A DNA stretch of 10,480 bases, taken from the NCBI GenBank assembly GCA_947372405.1, contig CANBTO010000131.1, forward strand, positions 1-10,480. The letters are read 5' to 3'. Both the position numbers and the translations under genes were made by a program. Shown piece after piece: positions 1-6,677 of the stretch. This stretch comes from Verrucomicrobiaceae bacterium. GTDB lineage: Bacteria; Verrucomicrobiota; Verrucomicrobiae; Verrucomicrobiales; Akkermansiaceae. The number at the start of each line of letters is the position of its first letter. Positions within the stretch are counted from its first letter, which is position 1. The notes below the pieces were generated by a model, which was not told the origin of the DNA, made no database searches, and saw nothing but the letters and a program-made list of their open reading frames with translations.

Positions 1-170
1 GAAACCTTCGTCGGCAGCACCATGGGCTTGGGCTGTGGTTTCACGACTTCCACCGTGGAAGCGGCCACGTTTTTCGAGGCGGCACCTCCCGATGACGAGT
101 CGCATCCGGGAAGGACAAGCAACAAGCCCAAAGCAACAGTAATCCGGTAAATCATAGTCATAGGCGACAT
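1..170 (-). CDS. Lipoprotein N-terminus, possibly an RND efflux adaptor (partial)
   Basis: This is the start of a minus-strand gene cut by the left edge. Reading down from position 170 (or from the in-frame ATGs at 161 and 155) gives a short N-region containing Arg, a hydrophobic stretch VALGLLLV, then the lipobox LPGC, with the Cys about 20 residues after the ATG at 161. This is a signal for export, lipidation and membrane anchoring. Asp follows the Cys; in enterobacteria that favours inner-membrane retention, but the rule may not hold here. After a Ser/Gly/Ala linker comes VEVVKPQPKPMVLPTKV, which resembles the first beta strand of periplasmic adaptor (membrane fusion) subunits of RND pumps; that family call is an inference from about 17 residues. 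No frame break is visible. It lies 64 bases downstream of the beta-glucosidase on the same strand, so co-transcription is possible. No clear ribosome binding site decides between the three starts. Confidence 0.7.
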   Translation of the reverse strand, partial: MSPMTMIYRITVALGLLLVLPGCDSSSGGAASKNVAASTVEVVKPQPKPMVLPTKV

Positions 171-234
171 CTGGGTGCGGTCATACGGCAAGCATGCGGG
201 GGATTTTTCGTTTTTCAACCAGCGAGCTCAGGGA

Positions 235-1620
235 TTAATCCGGCAGCGTGCCGCGCGAGGCCATGAGATCGCGGAACCACCAAGCCGAGTCCTTGGGTGT
301 GCGGCACTGGGTTTCATAGTCCACATGCACAAGTCCGAAGCGTTGTTTGTAGCCTTCCGCCCACTCGAAATTATCCATGACGGACCAATGGAAATAGCCC
401 CGGACGTCCGCGCCGTCAGCAATCGCGCGTCTCAACTCGCTGAGGTAGCGTTGCAGGAAATCGACGCGCTGCGGGTCGTGGACCTTGCCGTCCAGACTCA
501 CCCAGTCGGCCAGCGAAACGCCGTTTTCGGTGACGATCACCGGCAGTTGGTAGCGCTCGTGGAGGAAACGTGGCCCCCAGCGCAGGCTCGATGGAACCAC
601 CGGCCACTTGAAGGCGGAGAGTGGTGTGCCATGCGAATGCGGCAGGCGCACCGGTTGGCCGTTCTCACCGGCCTGATAGAAGGTGCCGGAGTAAATGTTC
701 GCCCCGTAGAAATCGATTTTCTGCGAAATGGTCTCCATGTCACCCTCGTGGATCGCGGGCATCGCCGCTCCGGCCAGTGCGACGCCATCCTCGGGATATT
801 TGCCGAAAACCACCGGGTCCCCCCACCAGGTGTTGGACCACAGGTTGGCGGGCATTTCCATCGAAACGCTGTCGCCTCCGGTCACGGAAAACATCGCCTG
901 CCGCGCGGCCGCCACATCGCGCTCTGATGCGCCATCCCTCGGCATGGAAACGACGCCCACCGGCGCCCAGCCGATCTTTGCGGGTTTCTTCGCACGGGCA
1001 CGCAGCACCCGCACCGCCATGCCGTGCGCGAGCAACACATGGTGGCCCGCCAGCAGGCACTCCGCCGTGTCCAGGCGAAGTCCCGGCGCGTTTGTTCCTC
1101 TGGCGTGGCCGAAGCCGATGAAACATTGCGGCTCGTTGAGAGTGATCCAATGTTCCACCCGATCTGATAGACGGTCCGCGATCACGCCGACATAATCGGC
1201 GAACCACTCCGCGCTTTCGCGCTTGAGCCAGCCGCCGCGAATCAACAATTCGTTGGGATAATCCCAATGAAACAAGGTCGCCCACGGCGTGATGCCGGCA
1301 CCTAACAACTCGTCCACGAGGCGGTCGTAAAAATCCAGCCCGGGTTTGTTGACCGCGCCCGTGCCCGCCGGAATCACCCGCGGCCAGCTGATCGAAAACC
1401 GGTAGTTCCTGACGCCCAGGCTTTTCATCATCACGACGTCCTCGCGGTAGCGGTGGTAGTGATCGCAAGCGACATCTCCAGTGTGTCCGTCCAGGACCTT
1501 TCCCGGCTGGCGGCAGAACATGTCCCATACGCTCATGCCTTTGCCATCCTCATACGCCGCGCCCTCGATCTGATAGGCCGCCGCCGCCACACCCCAGGTG
1601 AAATTTTCCGGAAACTCCAT
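235..1620 (-). CDS. GH1 family beta-glucosidase
   Basis: A complete 461-residue glycoside hydrolase family 1 enzyme, the usual length for a single-domain bacterial member. It hydrolyses terminal beta-glucosides such as cellobiose by the retaining mechanism. There is no signal peptide, so it should act in the cytoplasm on imported sugars. The family landmarks appear in order: NFTWGVAAAAYQIEGA near residue 6 (Gln17 binds the glycone), FHWD at 117-120 (His118), TLNEP at 160-164 with acid/base Glu163, FYGANIY at 304-310, VTENG at 363-367 with nucleophile Glu365, then His411-Trp412 and NFEWAEGY at 417-424 (Glu419 and Trp420 contact the sugar). All catalytic residues are intact. The start at 1620 is chosen because the protein begins MEFPENFTWG, the normal GH1 start; the frame stays open 84 more codons upstream, but that part is Arg-rich and unlike the family. 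No Shine-Dalgarno is visible. Specificity (glucosidase, galactosidase or fucosidase activity) cannot be fixed from sequence. Confidence 0.95.
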   Translation of the reverse strand: MEFPENFTWGVAAAAYQIEGAAYEDGKGMSVWDMFCRQPGKVLDGHTGDVACDHYHRYREDVVMMKSLGVRNYRFSISWPRVIPAGTGAVNKPGLDFYDRLVDELLGAGITPWATLFHWDYPNELLIRGGWLKRESAEWFADYVGVIADRLSDRVEHWITLNEPQCFIGFGHARGTNAPGLRLDTAECLLAGHHVLLAHGMAVRVLRARAKKPAKIGWAPVGVVSMPRDGASERDVAAARQAMFSVTGGDSVSMEMPANLWSNTWWGDPVVFGKYPEDGVALAGAAMPAIHEGDMETISQKIDFYGANIYSGTFYQAGENGQPVRLPHSHGTPLSAFKWPVVPSSLRWGPRFLHERYQLPVIVTENGVSLADWVSLDGKVHDPQRVDFLQRYLSELRRAIADGADVRGYFHWSVMDNFEWAEGYKQRFGLVHVDYETQCRTPKDSAWWFRDLMASRGTLPD

Positions 1621-1670
1621 GCGGCATGCTGCTACACACGCCCGCTCGCGGTCAACCCGGGGGATCAACC

Positions 1671-1928
1671 CTATGTCACCTTGAGATAATCCACGCGGCC
1701 GTTTTTGAATTCCCCGGCCCCGGCTGAGTCGCGCGGCGATGCGGAAACGACCGGCATGACGATCACGGACAAAGCGCGAAATGGAGCGAGTTGAATGGAT
1801 TTCATTTGAAGGACCACATCCAGCGTTTCCCGGGTCACCAGCCGGGGCCATGTGACGGCTCCAGAAAGCCAAGCAAAACGCAGGGTGGTTTCGAGATCAT
1901 TGTCAAAACCTCCACGACGGACCTCCAC
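1671..1928 (-). CDS. Uncertain small ORF or gene remnant upstream of GH1
   Basis: An 85-codon minus-strand frame opens with GTG directly after an in-frame TAA (1932-1934) and ends with TAG 50 bases before the beta-glucosidase start. The predicted protein has a protein-like composition in its second half, with alternating hydrophobic residues (ETLDVVLQMKSIQL, FRALSVIVMPVV) followed by a charged, Gly-rich end (EFKNGRVDYLKVT). It has no signal peptide, membrane segment or motif that I recognise. GAGGA about 11 bases before the GTG could serve as a ribosome binding site. If real, it would be the first gene of a unit with the beta-glucosidase. It could equally be the C-terminal stub of a beta-strand protein whose front was lost when the neighbouring RCC1 region arrived, or a chance open frame in GC-rich DNA. 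Confidence 0.28.
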   Translation of the reverse strand: MEVRRGGFDNDLETTLRFAWLSGAVTWPRLVTRETLDVVLQMKSIQLAPFRALSVIVMPVVSASPRDSAGAGEFKNGRVDYLKVT

Positions 1929-1959
1929 GTGTTACGAATTCCTCGCCGAATCTCCTCGC

Positions 1960-1976
1960 TTGGATCAGATTGGATC
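1960..1976. repeat. Direct repeat TTGGATC x2 upstream of RCC1 gene
   Basis: TTGGATC occurs at 1960-1966 and again at 1970-1976, a spacing of ten bases or about one helical turn. It ends about 20 bases before the RCC1 start codon. Tandem half-sites one turn apart are typical of regulator binding, but seven bases repeated once can occur by chance. Confidence 0.35.
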
Positions 1977-1995
1977 TTTATGGGTCGTTCCCTCC

Positions 1996-3492
1996 ATGAA
2001 ATTTCGACCATCCCTTTCGATTTCCATCATTCTGGCAATGATGAGCGCCAACGCGCCCCTCCATGCGCAGTCCTACAAGGCCATCAAGGCCACAGGCGGC
2101 ACCGAGCACACCCTCGTGCTGCTACAAAACGGTGATTTGACGGCATGTGGACTCAACGGTGACGGTCAGTTGGGCCTGGCCTCGTCCGTTGACAACGTGA
2201 CGCGCCCGCGTAAAATCGCGGCGAACGTCACCGATATGGCATGTGGTTATTTATACAGTTTGTATCTAACCGGAGGCAACGTGTATGCGTTCGGCGCGAA
2301 CGATTCGGGCCAATTGGGAACGGGTGACTTGGTTTCAGGCCCTTCACGCCGCAAGATTCTCACCGGAGTGACTGCCGTGGCGGCCGGGGACGATTTCAGC
2401 TTCTTCCTGATGGAAGATGGAAGCGTCCGGTCAACGGGACGCAACATATACGGCCAGCTCGGCCTGGGGGATTTCAACAACCGTAAATTGCCGACGCCGG
2501 TTACCGGGCTGCCACCGATCAAATCGATCGCTTGCGGCAAGGATCACGCGCTGCTTTTGGCCAAGGACGGAAGGGTCTTTGGCTGCGGCAAGAATGACAA
2601 CGGCTCTCTGGGCCTGGGAGACAAAGTCAATCATGCCAGCCCCAAGCGGATTCCCGGTTTGCCCGCCATCCGCAAGGTTTCCGCTGGCATCGACTATTCG
2701 TTATTCCTCACGGCAACCACCAATGAAGCATGGGGCTGCGGATACAACATTGATGGTCAGATTCTCCAATCCTCGAAGGAATTCTTCACCAGCCCGGCGC
2801 GACTGTTCGCAAGCGGCACCAAAATCGTGGACATCGCGGCGGGAGCCGCATTCTGCCTGTTCATCGAGGAAAGATCGTCGGGACGCGTTCTGCTGGGCCG
2901 TGGAAACAACGGCTACGATCAACTCGGCCTCGGTGCGTATGGTCCGCCTGAACGCACGGCCAAGGTGATTGCGATGAAAGCGCCCGAGGCGGTGTTCGCC
3001 GCATACTACAATGGATTTGTCAGGTCCTCCACGCAGTTGAAACCCAACGGTCCCCTTCAATTCGTGACGGGCTATAACAGTCAGGGCCAGGCCGGAACCG
3101 GTGACACCGACATCGCAGCGACTCCACGCCCGATGCTGCTGGTCAGCCCTTCCATCGTTCATGTCTCTCCGCTCAACGACGCGACGGTAAACGCGACCTA
3201 CCGGAACAAATACCAAATCACCAACGCGCCCTATGCGGGAGCCGCGAAGTTCAAACAGGTGGGCAACGGATCGAGCGGCATGAAGGATATCCCGCGTCTC
3301 GATTTTGCCAACCCCGTGATCGACCGCTCGATAGTCAACCCTGCGGCTGGAGCAAAGCTCGTGGAGTTCACCGATTTCGTACAGGTGTACGACCGTTCCC
3401 TGCGTATGACCGGTTCGGATTCCATATTGCGCAGGAGCAAATACGCTTGGTCTAACAAAGCAACGGACATGACGTTCAGCCAGATCCGGTGA
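1996..3492 (+). CDS. Secreted RCC1-repeat beta-propeller protein
   Basis: The 498-residue protein starts with a Sec signal peptide: MKFR, a hydrophobic core SISIILAMM, and cleavage expected after LHA at residue 24. Seven RCC1-type repeats follow at about residues 45-380. Each has a variable start, G.N..GQLG-like glycines and a Pro/Arg-rich end; examples are CGLNGDGQLG (51-60), FGANDSGQLGTGD (99-111), GRNIYGQLGLGD (148-159) and GKNDNGSLGLGD (198-209), with weaker copies near 246, 301 and 358. Two match the RCC1 signature including its His (ATGGTEHTLVL from 32, IACGKDHALLL from 178). Seven repeats predict a closed seven-blade propeller, in this family usually a binding surface rather than an enzyme. 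The last ~115 residues match nothing I recognise, and no C-terminal anchor is seen. The start at 1996 is chosen for the signal peptide; the frame is open from 1852, but those 48 codons are not protein-like. The next gene follows after 4 bases. Ligand and role are unknown. Confidence 0.9.
   Translation: MKFRPSLSISIILAMMSANAPLHAQSYKAIKATGGTEHTLVLLQNGDLTACGLNGDGQLGLASSVDNVTRPRKIAANVTDMACGYLYSLYLTGGNVYAFGANDSGQLGTGDLVSGPSRRKILTGVTAVAAGDDFSFFLMEDGSVRSTGRNIYGQLGLGDFNNRKLPTPVTGLPPIKSIACGKDHALLLAKDGRVFGCGKNDNGSLGLGDKVNHASPKRIPGLPAIRKVSAGIDYSLFLTATTNEAWGCGYNIDGQILQSSKEFFTSPARLFASGTKIVDIAAGAAFCLFIEERSSGRVLLGRGNNGYDQLGLGAYGPPERTAKVIAMKAPEAVFAAYYNGFVRSSTQLKPNGPLQFVTGYNSQGQAGTGDTDIAATPRPMLLVSPSIVHVSPLNDATVNATYRNKYQITNAPYAGAAKFKQVGNGSSGMKDIPRLDFANPVIDRSIVNPAAGAKLVEFTDFVQVYDRSLRMTGSDSILRRSKYAWSNKATDMTFSQIR
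3488..3492 (+). promoter_or_regulatory. Ribosome binding site overlapping the RCC1 stop
   Basis: GGTGA at 3488-3492 matches the 3' half of the consensus GGAGGTGA and lies 4 bases before the ATG at 3497. Its last three bases are the stop codon of the RCC1 gene. A ribosome finishing the first gene therefore sits on the start site of the second, which supports translational coupling and the choice of ATG 3497. Confidence 0.55.
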
Positions 3493-3496
3493 TGTC

Positions 3497-4588
3497 ATGG
3501 GACGTTCAATCAGGATACCGCTGCCGGCTTTTCTGGTCTTCGGGTTGTTGAGCGGAATCGCGGGATTTATGATGGGGCACCAGTCCGGTGCGAACAACTC
3601 TGATGCCGCTTCGGACCATGGGAAACCCGGCCTCAACGGCAAGGAGAATCCGCGCAGGCAGTTTTCCTCGGACCAGGCCGAGGATATCGAGCGGATCCTT
3701 GCGGATCGCACTTCGCTTTCCTCGCGCAGTCAAAAATTCAGCGGTTACGTTGACCGGCGGCTTCTAGTTGGGCAGAGCTCCGCGCTCTTGAAGGAATTGA
3801 AAGCGCTTCCCGGTTCGCCGGACCGCACCGCCGCACTGCTGCGGTTGGCCGCTACTCCGCCAACCGAGATGACGTTGGGTGAGTGGTCAGTTGCCTTGCT
3901 CGACGGGCTTCAAGGCGTTGAGAGGTCCAGTGTTTCTTCAGCGTTGGCTCAGGCTTGGGCCGAGGCGGATGCGCGCGGAGCCTTCGATCACGCGTTGAAG
4001 GAAACGGACGCCGGATACCGCGGCGCGTTGTTCGAGGAAAGCATGGTTCGCCTCGCACGGGATGATGCTGCGGCGGCGGCCGACCGCCTGATGCAGGCTA
4101 AAACCGGACTTGGCGGCGATTTTGCGACGGTGGCATCAAGGCTCTGTGAAGTTTGGTCTGAATCCCAGCCAAAGGCGGCGGAAAAATGGGTGGCGGACCA
4201 TTCCGCGGACTGGATGCCTTATGAACGCGATGAAGCTAACTCCATCATCGTGACCACCATGGCTAGGGAGCATCCTTGGGAGGCGGTGCGGAACCTAGAC
4301 ATCATCGCGGATCCTGAACGACGCGATCTGACCATGCGGGAAATTTTCACCAGTTGGGCGCGTTCGGATCCTGCGGGCGCGGCCGCCGCTCTGCCTGAAC
4401 ACCGCCCGGGTCACGATGCGGACCTTGCCACAGAAGTGGCGATGACCTGGAGTGATTACGATTATGCCTCCGCTGTGCAATGGGTGAAACAGACACCCGC
4501 CATACCGGACGAGCTTCGCGACTCGATATTGAAACGCTTCAATGACTCACATGGAGGAACGTCCGTAGACGTCTCAGCTCCGGAATGA
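3497..4588 (+). CDS. Membrane-anchored helical-repeat protein, function unknown
   Basis: A 363-residue protein. Residues 1-6 are basic, about 9-27 form one hydrophobic helix (PAFLVFGLLSGIAGFMMG), and no cleavage site is obvious, so it is probably an N-anchored protein facing the periplasm. Residues 28-60 are a polar linker. From about 140 to 330 there are roughly six degenerate helical repeats of 31-35 residues. Each has a Trp or other bulky residue, then D/S-P/D and an Ala run: QAWAEADARGA (W154), VRLARDDAAAA (L186), EVWSESQPKAA (W220), TMAREHPWEA (M255), TSWARSDPAGAAA (W287), MTWSDYDYASA (W318). This looks like a TPR/SEL1-like alpha solenoid, a protein-binding scaffold. I recall similar Ala/Trp-repeat proteins as common unnamed proteins in Verrucomicrobiota. 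No catalytic motif is seen. It follows the RCC1 gene by 4 bases with an overlapping ribosome binding site, so the two are probably made together and may act together outside the cytoplasm. Confidence 0.85.
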   Translation: MGRSIRIPLPAFLVFGLLSGIAGFMMGHQSGANNSDAASDHGKPGLNGKENPRRQFSSDQAEDIERILADRTSLSSRSQKFSGYVDRRLLVGQSSALLKELKALPGSPDRTAALLRLAATPPTEMTLGEWSVALLDGLQGVERSSVSSALAQAWAEADARGAFDHALKETDAGYRGALFEESMVRLARDDAAAAADRLMQAKTGLGGDFATVASRLCEVWSESQPKAAEKWVADHSADWMPYERDEANSIIVTTMAREHPWEAVRNLDIIADPERRDLTMREIFTSWARSDPAGAAAALPEHRPGHDADLATEVAMTWSDYDYASAVQWVKQTPAIPDELRDSILKRFNDSHGGTSVDVSAPE

Positions 4589-4604
4589 GGTCGGGGTGTT
4601 CGCT

Positions 4605-5528
4605 TCAAGTGCCGTGGGCCTGACCGTTCACCGGCTTGGCGAAGTGGTCCCACCCGCCGTCCAGCGAATCACCCTCGTCGGCGGAAACCAGTCGGCCGAT
4701 GACGGTCAGCGGCAACTCAGGAAACTCCTTCCGCCAGTCCTCCAACAGCGCGGCCACCCGCTCCGCTTCGATGGCGAACAACATCTCAAAATCCTCACCA
4801 TCCGTCAGCGCCTCGCGGATCGAGCAGCCTGCGGCCAGCGGCAACTCCGCCTCGTCGATCACAAATCCACAGCCGGACGCCGCAGCCAGACGCGGCAAGT
4901 CCTTCGCAAGTCCATCGGACAAATCCATCATTGCCGCAGGTTTGTGATTTAATACCAACCAATCGGTTTCTTTAATGCGCGGAGTGAATTCCAGATGCTT
5001 GCCACGCAGCGAGCCACCGAGTTTCCCCGTAACGAGTATGGCTTGACCGGGCGCGGCAGAGGATCTGATTACCAGTTGATCACGTCTCACGCTACCGGTG
5101 GCGGCCACCGAGATGACAGCAGACGAGCCGAGGGGAACAGATGAGGTTTCTCCCCCGGCAAGCACCGCGCCAAAAGCCTGCAGGCAATCGCCGATACCTC
5201 TGTAAAGATCCTCTGCCCAGGAAACGAGGGTATCACCAGGCAAGGCCACGGTAACAAGGAAGCGCTCCGGTCTTCCACCCATCGCGGCAAAGTCCGATAC
5301 GACGCGGGCCACGGCCTTCCATCCGACCGCCCTTGCAGGAGCATCGGGCAGGAAATGGATGTTCGCGACGAGCGCGTCGGTTTTCAAGAGCTGAAGCCTG
5401 TCGTGCTCCCCGGGATCGATGACCGCACAATCGTCACCTGGTCCAGCCAAGGGACATGGATCGAGCGGAACCAATCCGACAAACCGGGCGATAAGAGCAT
5501 CCTCACCCATGTCCGACAACGTTGTCAT
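4605..5528 (-). CDS. thiL: Thiamine-monophosphate kinase
   Basis: The 307-residue ThiL phosphorylates thiamine monophosphate with ATP to give thiamine diphosphate, the last step of cofactor synthesis, in the cytoplasm. Family motifs occur in order: GPGDDCAVI (29-37) and K/T-DALV (49-54), which bind metal and nucleotide; SDFAAMGGRP (78-87); AGGETSS (124-130); VTGKLGGSLRGKHL (166-179); MMDLSDGLAKDL (200-211); and LTDGEDFEMLFAI (241-253). The Asp residues that bind Mg and phosphate are kept. The length is close to the ~325 residues of the enterobacterial enzyme. The start at 5528 is firm: it overlaps the TGA of the upstream CPBP protease gene as ATGA, and the motifs begin soon after. The frame is open to 5624, but that extension lies within the CPBP gene. 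No other thiamine gene is near, so the pairing with a membrane protease may be only transcriptional. It converges on the helical-repeat gene with a 16-base gap and no clear terminator. Confidence 0.95.
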   Translation of the reverse strand: MTTLSDMGEDALIARFVGLVPLDPCPLAGPGDDCAVIDPGEHDRLQLLKTDALVANIHFLPDAPARAVGWKAVARVVSDFAAMGGRPERFLVTVALPGDTLVSWAEDLYRGIGDCLQAFGAVLAGGETSSVPLGSSAVISVAATGSVRRDQLVIRSSAAPGQAILVTGKLGGSLRGKHLEFTPRIKETDWLVLNHKPAAMMDLSDGLAKDLPRLAAASGCGFVIDEAELPLAAGCSIREALTDGEDFEMLFAIEAERVAALLEDWRKEFPELPLTVIGRLVSADEGDSLDGGWDHFAKPVNGQAHGT

Positions 5529-6445
5529 GGCGTGGCATCCAGCGGTATGTGGAAGTGACGGATGGCGAGTTGGATCAATACGGTTGCTCCGTTGAAGCAG
5601 AGGTGCACGGAGATATTGGACCATATGGATCCGGTTTTCTCGTAAATGAACACCAGCAGGCAGCCGAAGAGAAACAGCGGCAGCATGGCAGCGAGGCTAC
5701 CGTGCGCGGCGGCGAAGACCAGGGCCGAGCAGATCGCCGCAGGCCAGATCCCGGAGAATTTTTTTATCACCGGATACAAATATCCCCGGAAAACGATTTC
5801 CTCGCAAACCGGCGCTACAATCACCGCGGCAAAGGCCATCAGGCCAAGCACCAGGGAATTTTCCGATTTCTGAAAAAGCTTCACGGTATCCTGAACGGTT
5901 TCCACCCCTAAGGATTCCATCCATTTCGTGTAACCACAAAACTGCAGGCCGCCGAAAACCAGCCACATGAAGAACACGGCACATGGTGCGATCAGGAAAA
6001 CCCAGGGCCAAGCGGACCACCGCAAGCCAAGCCATGAAACCACGTTGATTCGAAACGCCACCGTGAAGGTCACCAGTCCGGCCATGACGAGTTGGAATCC
6101 GATGTTGATCAGCATGACCACAGGATCCATCTGCGAGACATCCCTGTGCGGACCTCGCAGGGATGCGAGCACCAGTCCCGAAAAAACGGCGAAAACAAAG
6201 GCAGCTCCCACCAGATCGGTGGGCCGGTAAAACCACACTGGCACCCGCCCGGACGGCAGCCTGGGCGGCAAAGCCAACTCCGCCGGAGGCAGATACGGCG
6301 AACCATCTGTTGCCGGAATACCAGCCACCTCGGGCAGGCGGGACGATTCTTTGCTGAAAATCATCCGCGCAATCGAGCAGATCGCAAAAACGCCCAGCGC
6401 GGTGGCAAAGCCACAGGTGATTACCAATTCGGTGGGGTCGGGCAT
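5525..6445 (-). CDS. CPBP family intramembrane metalloprotease (first copy)
   Basis: A 306-residue polytopic membrane protein of the CPBP (CAAX protease and bacteriocin-processing, Abi) family. About eight hydrophobic segments are visible, near residues 8-28, 77-96, 109-131, 146-167, 198-214, 233-248, 252-268 and 278-295. The catalytic signature is complete: EEIVFR (Glu215, Glu216, Arg220), AAAHGS with His248, and HLCFNG with His281 and Asn285. Bacterial members cleave membrane-embedded or lipidated peptides, or act in bacteriocin self-immunity and protein sorting; the substrate cannot be read from sequence. Between the first two membrane helices is a Pro-rich polar loop (about 34-70). The start at 6445 is supported by GGAG 10 bases upstream. 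The gene overlaps thiL by ATGA and is divergent from a second CPBP gene, with which it shares the fold but little evident sequence outside the motifs. Confidence 0.93.
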   Translation of the reverse strand: MPDPTELVITCGFATALGVFAICSIARMIFSKESSRLPEVAGIPATDGSPYLPPAELALPPRLPSGRVPVWFYRPTDLVGAAFVFAVFSGLVLASLRGPHRDVSQMDPVVMLINIGFQLVMAGLVTFTVAFRINVVSWLGLRWSAWPWVFLIAPCAVFFMWLVFGGLQFCGYTKWMESLGVETVQDTVKLFQKSENSLVLGLMAFAAVIVAPVCEEIVFRGYLYPVIKKFSGIWPAAICSALVFAAAHGSLAAMLPLFLFGCLLVFIYEKTGSIWSNISVHLCFNGATVLIQLAIRHFHIPLDATP

Positions 6446-6455
6446 GTGGCTTTAT

Positions 6456-6459
6456 CTCC
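6456..6459 (-). promoter_or_regulatory. Ribosome binding site of first CPBP gene
   Basis: On the minus strand GGAG lies 10 bases before the ATG at 6445. It is one of the few good Shine-Dalgarno matches in the window and supports that start over any internal one. Confidence 0.5.
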
Positions 6460-6535
6460 GGGGGAAAACTGCGATGAACTGCGGCAGTCAGCCAATGGAA
6501 AAATGTGATGGCCGGCCTTGATTGGTCAGGATCAT

Positions 6536-6636
6536 TTGAAATTCAAGCCGAGCTTGCAAAATCCGCCGGATCTGGAGAATTTGTTTCGCAATCCACAAGA
6601 AACCGTCATCCCCGATTCCTTCCGGGAATCCATATC
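6536..6636 (+). other. Probable displaced N-terminus of second CPBP gene
   Basis: A plus-strand frame different from that of the downstream CPBP gene reads MKFKPSLQNPPDLENLF... and ...PDSFRESI from a TTG at 6536, which has AGGA (6527-6530) five bases upstream. At about 6630-6636 the sequence would switch smoothly into the CPBP frame if a single base were absent: removing one A in the ATAT there gives ESIRAILRRDYPEPLIALL, leading straight into the first membrane helix. The segment therefore looks like the true cytoplasmic N-terminus separated by a one-base insertion, either a mutation or a sequencing error. The alternative is an ordinary leader region with the gene starting at 6678 or 6693. 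The call rests on reading alone. Confidence 0.4.
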
Positions 6637-6677
6637 GCGCGATTCTGCGGCGGGATTATCCCGAACCGCTCATCGCG

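Larger units (their letters stand above)
1621..1995. other. Spacer between divergent GH1 and RCC1 genes
   Basis: These 375 bases separate the start of the minus-strand beta-glucosidase from the start of the plus-strand RCC1 gene, so they should hold promoters for both. The only open frame of note is a minus-strand one at 1671-1928, listed separately. A direct repeat TTGGATC occurs at 1960-1966 and 1970-1976, ten bases apart and just upstream of the RCC1 start. I see no convincing -35/-10 pair, hairpin terminator or RNA gene here. Confidence 0.6.

Noticed and set aside
232..241. Palindrome GGATTAATCC at the end of the beta-glucosidase gene
   Set aside because: A ten-base palindrome spanning the stop codon, without a loop or T-run, does not make a terminator and may be chance.
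175..927. 250-codon plus-strand frame opposite the beta-glucosidase
   Set aside because: It lies wholly antisense to a well-supported GH1 gene with intact motifs; its Arg/His-rich product resembles no family and is a codon-bias shadow.
1621..1872. 84-codon N-terminal extension of the beta-glucosidase
   Set aside because: GH1 proteins begin near MEFPENFTWG; the extension is Arg-rich, without a signal peptide, and overlaps another frame.
1852..1995. 48-codon N-terminal extension of the RCC1 protein
   Set aside because: It would bury a clear signal peptide that starts at 1996, and its residues are not protein-like.
2701..3711. 336-codon minus-strand frame across the RCC1 and helical-repeat genes
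   Set aside because: It is antisense to two coupled genes with recognisable repeats; its composition is Arg-rich and it crosses a gene boundary.
5529..5624. Upstream start for thiL
   Set aside because: The added 32 residues lie within the CPBP coding region, and the ATGA overlap marks 5528 as the start.
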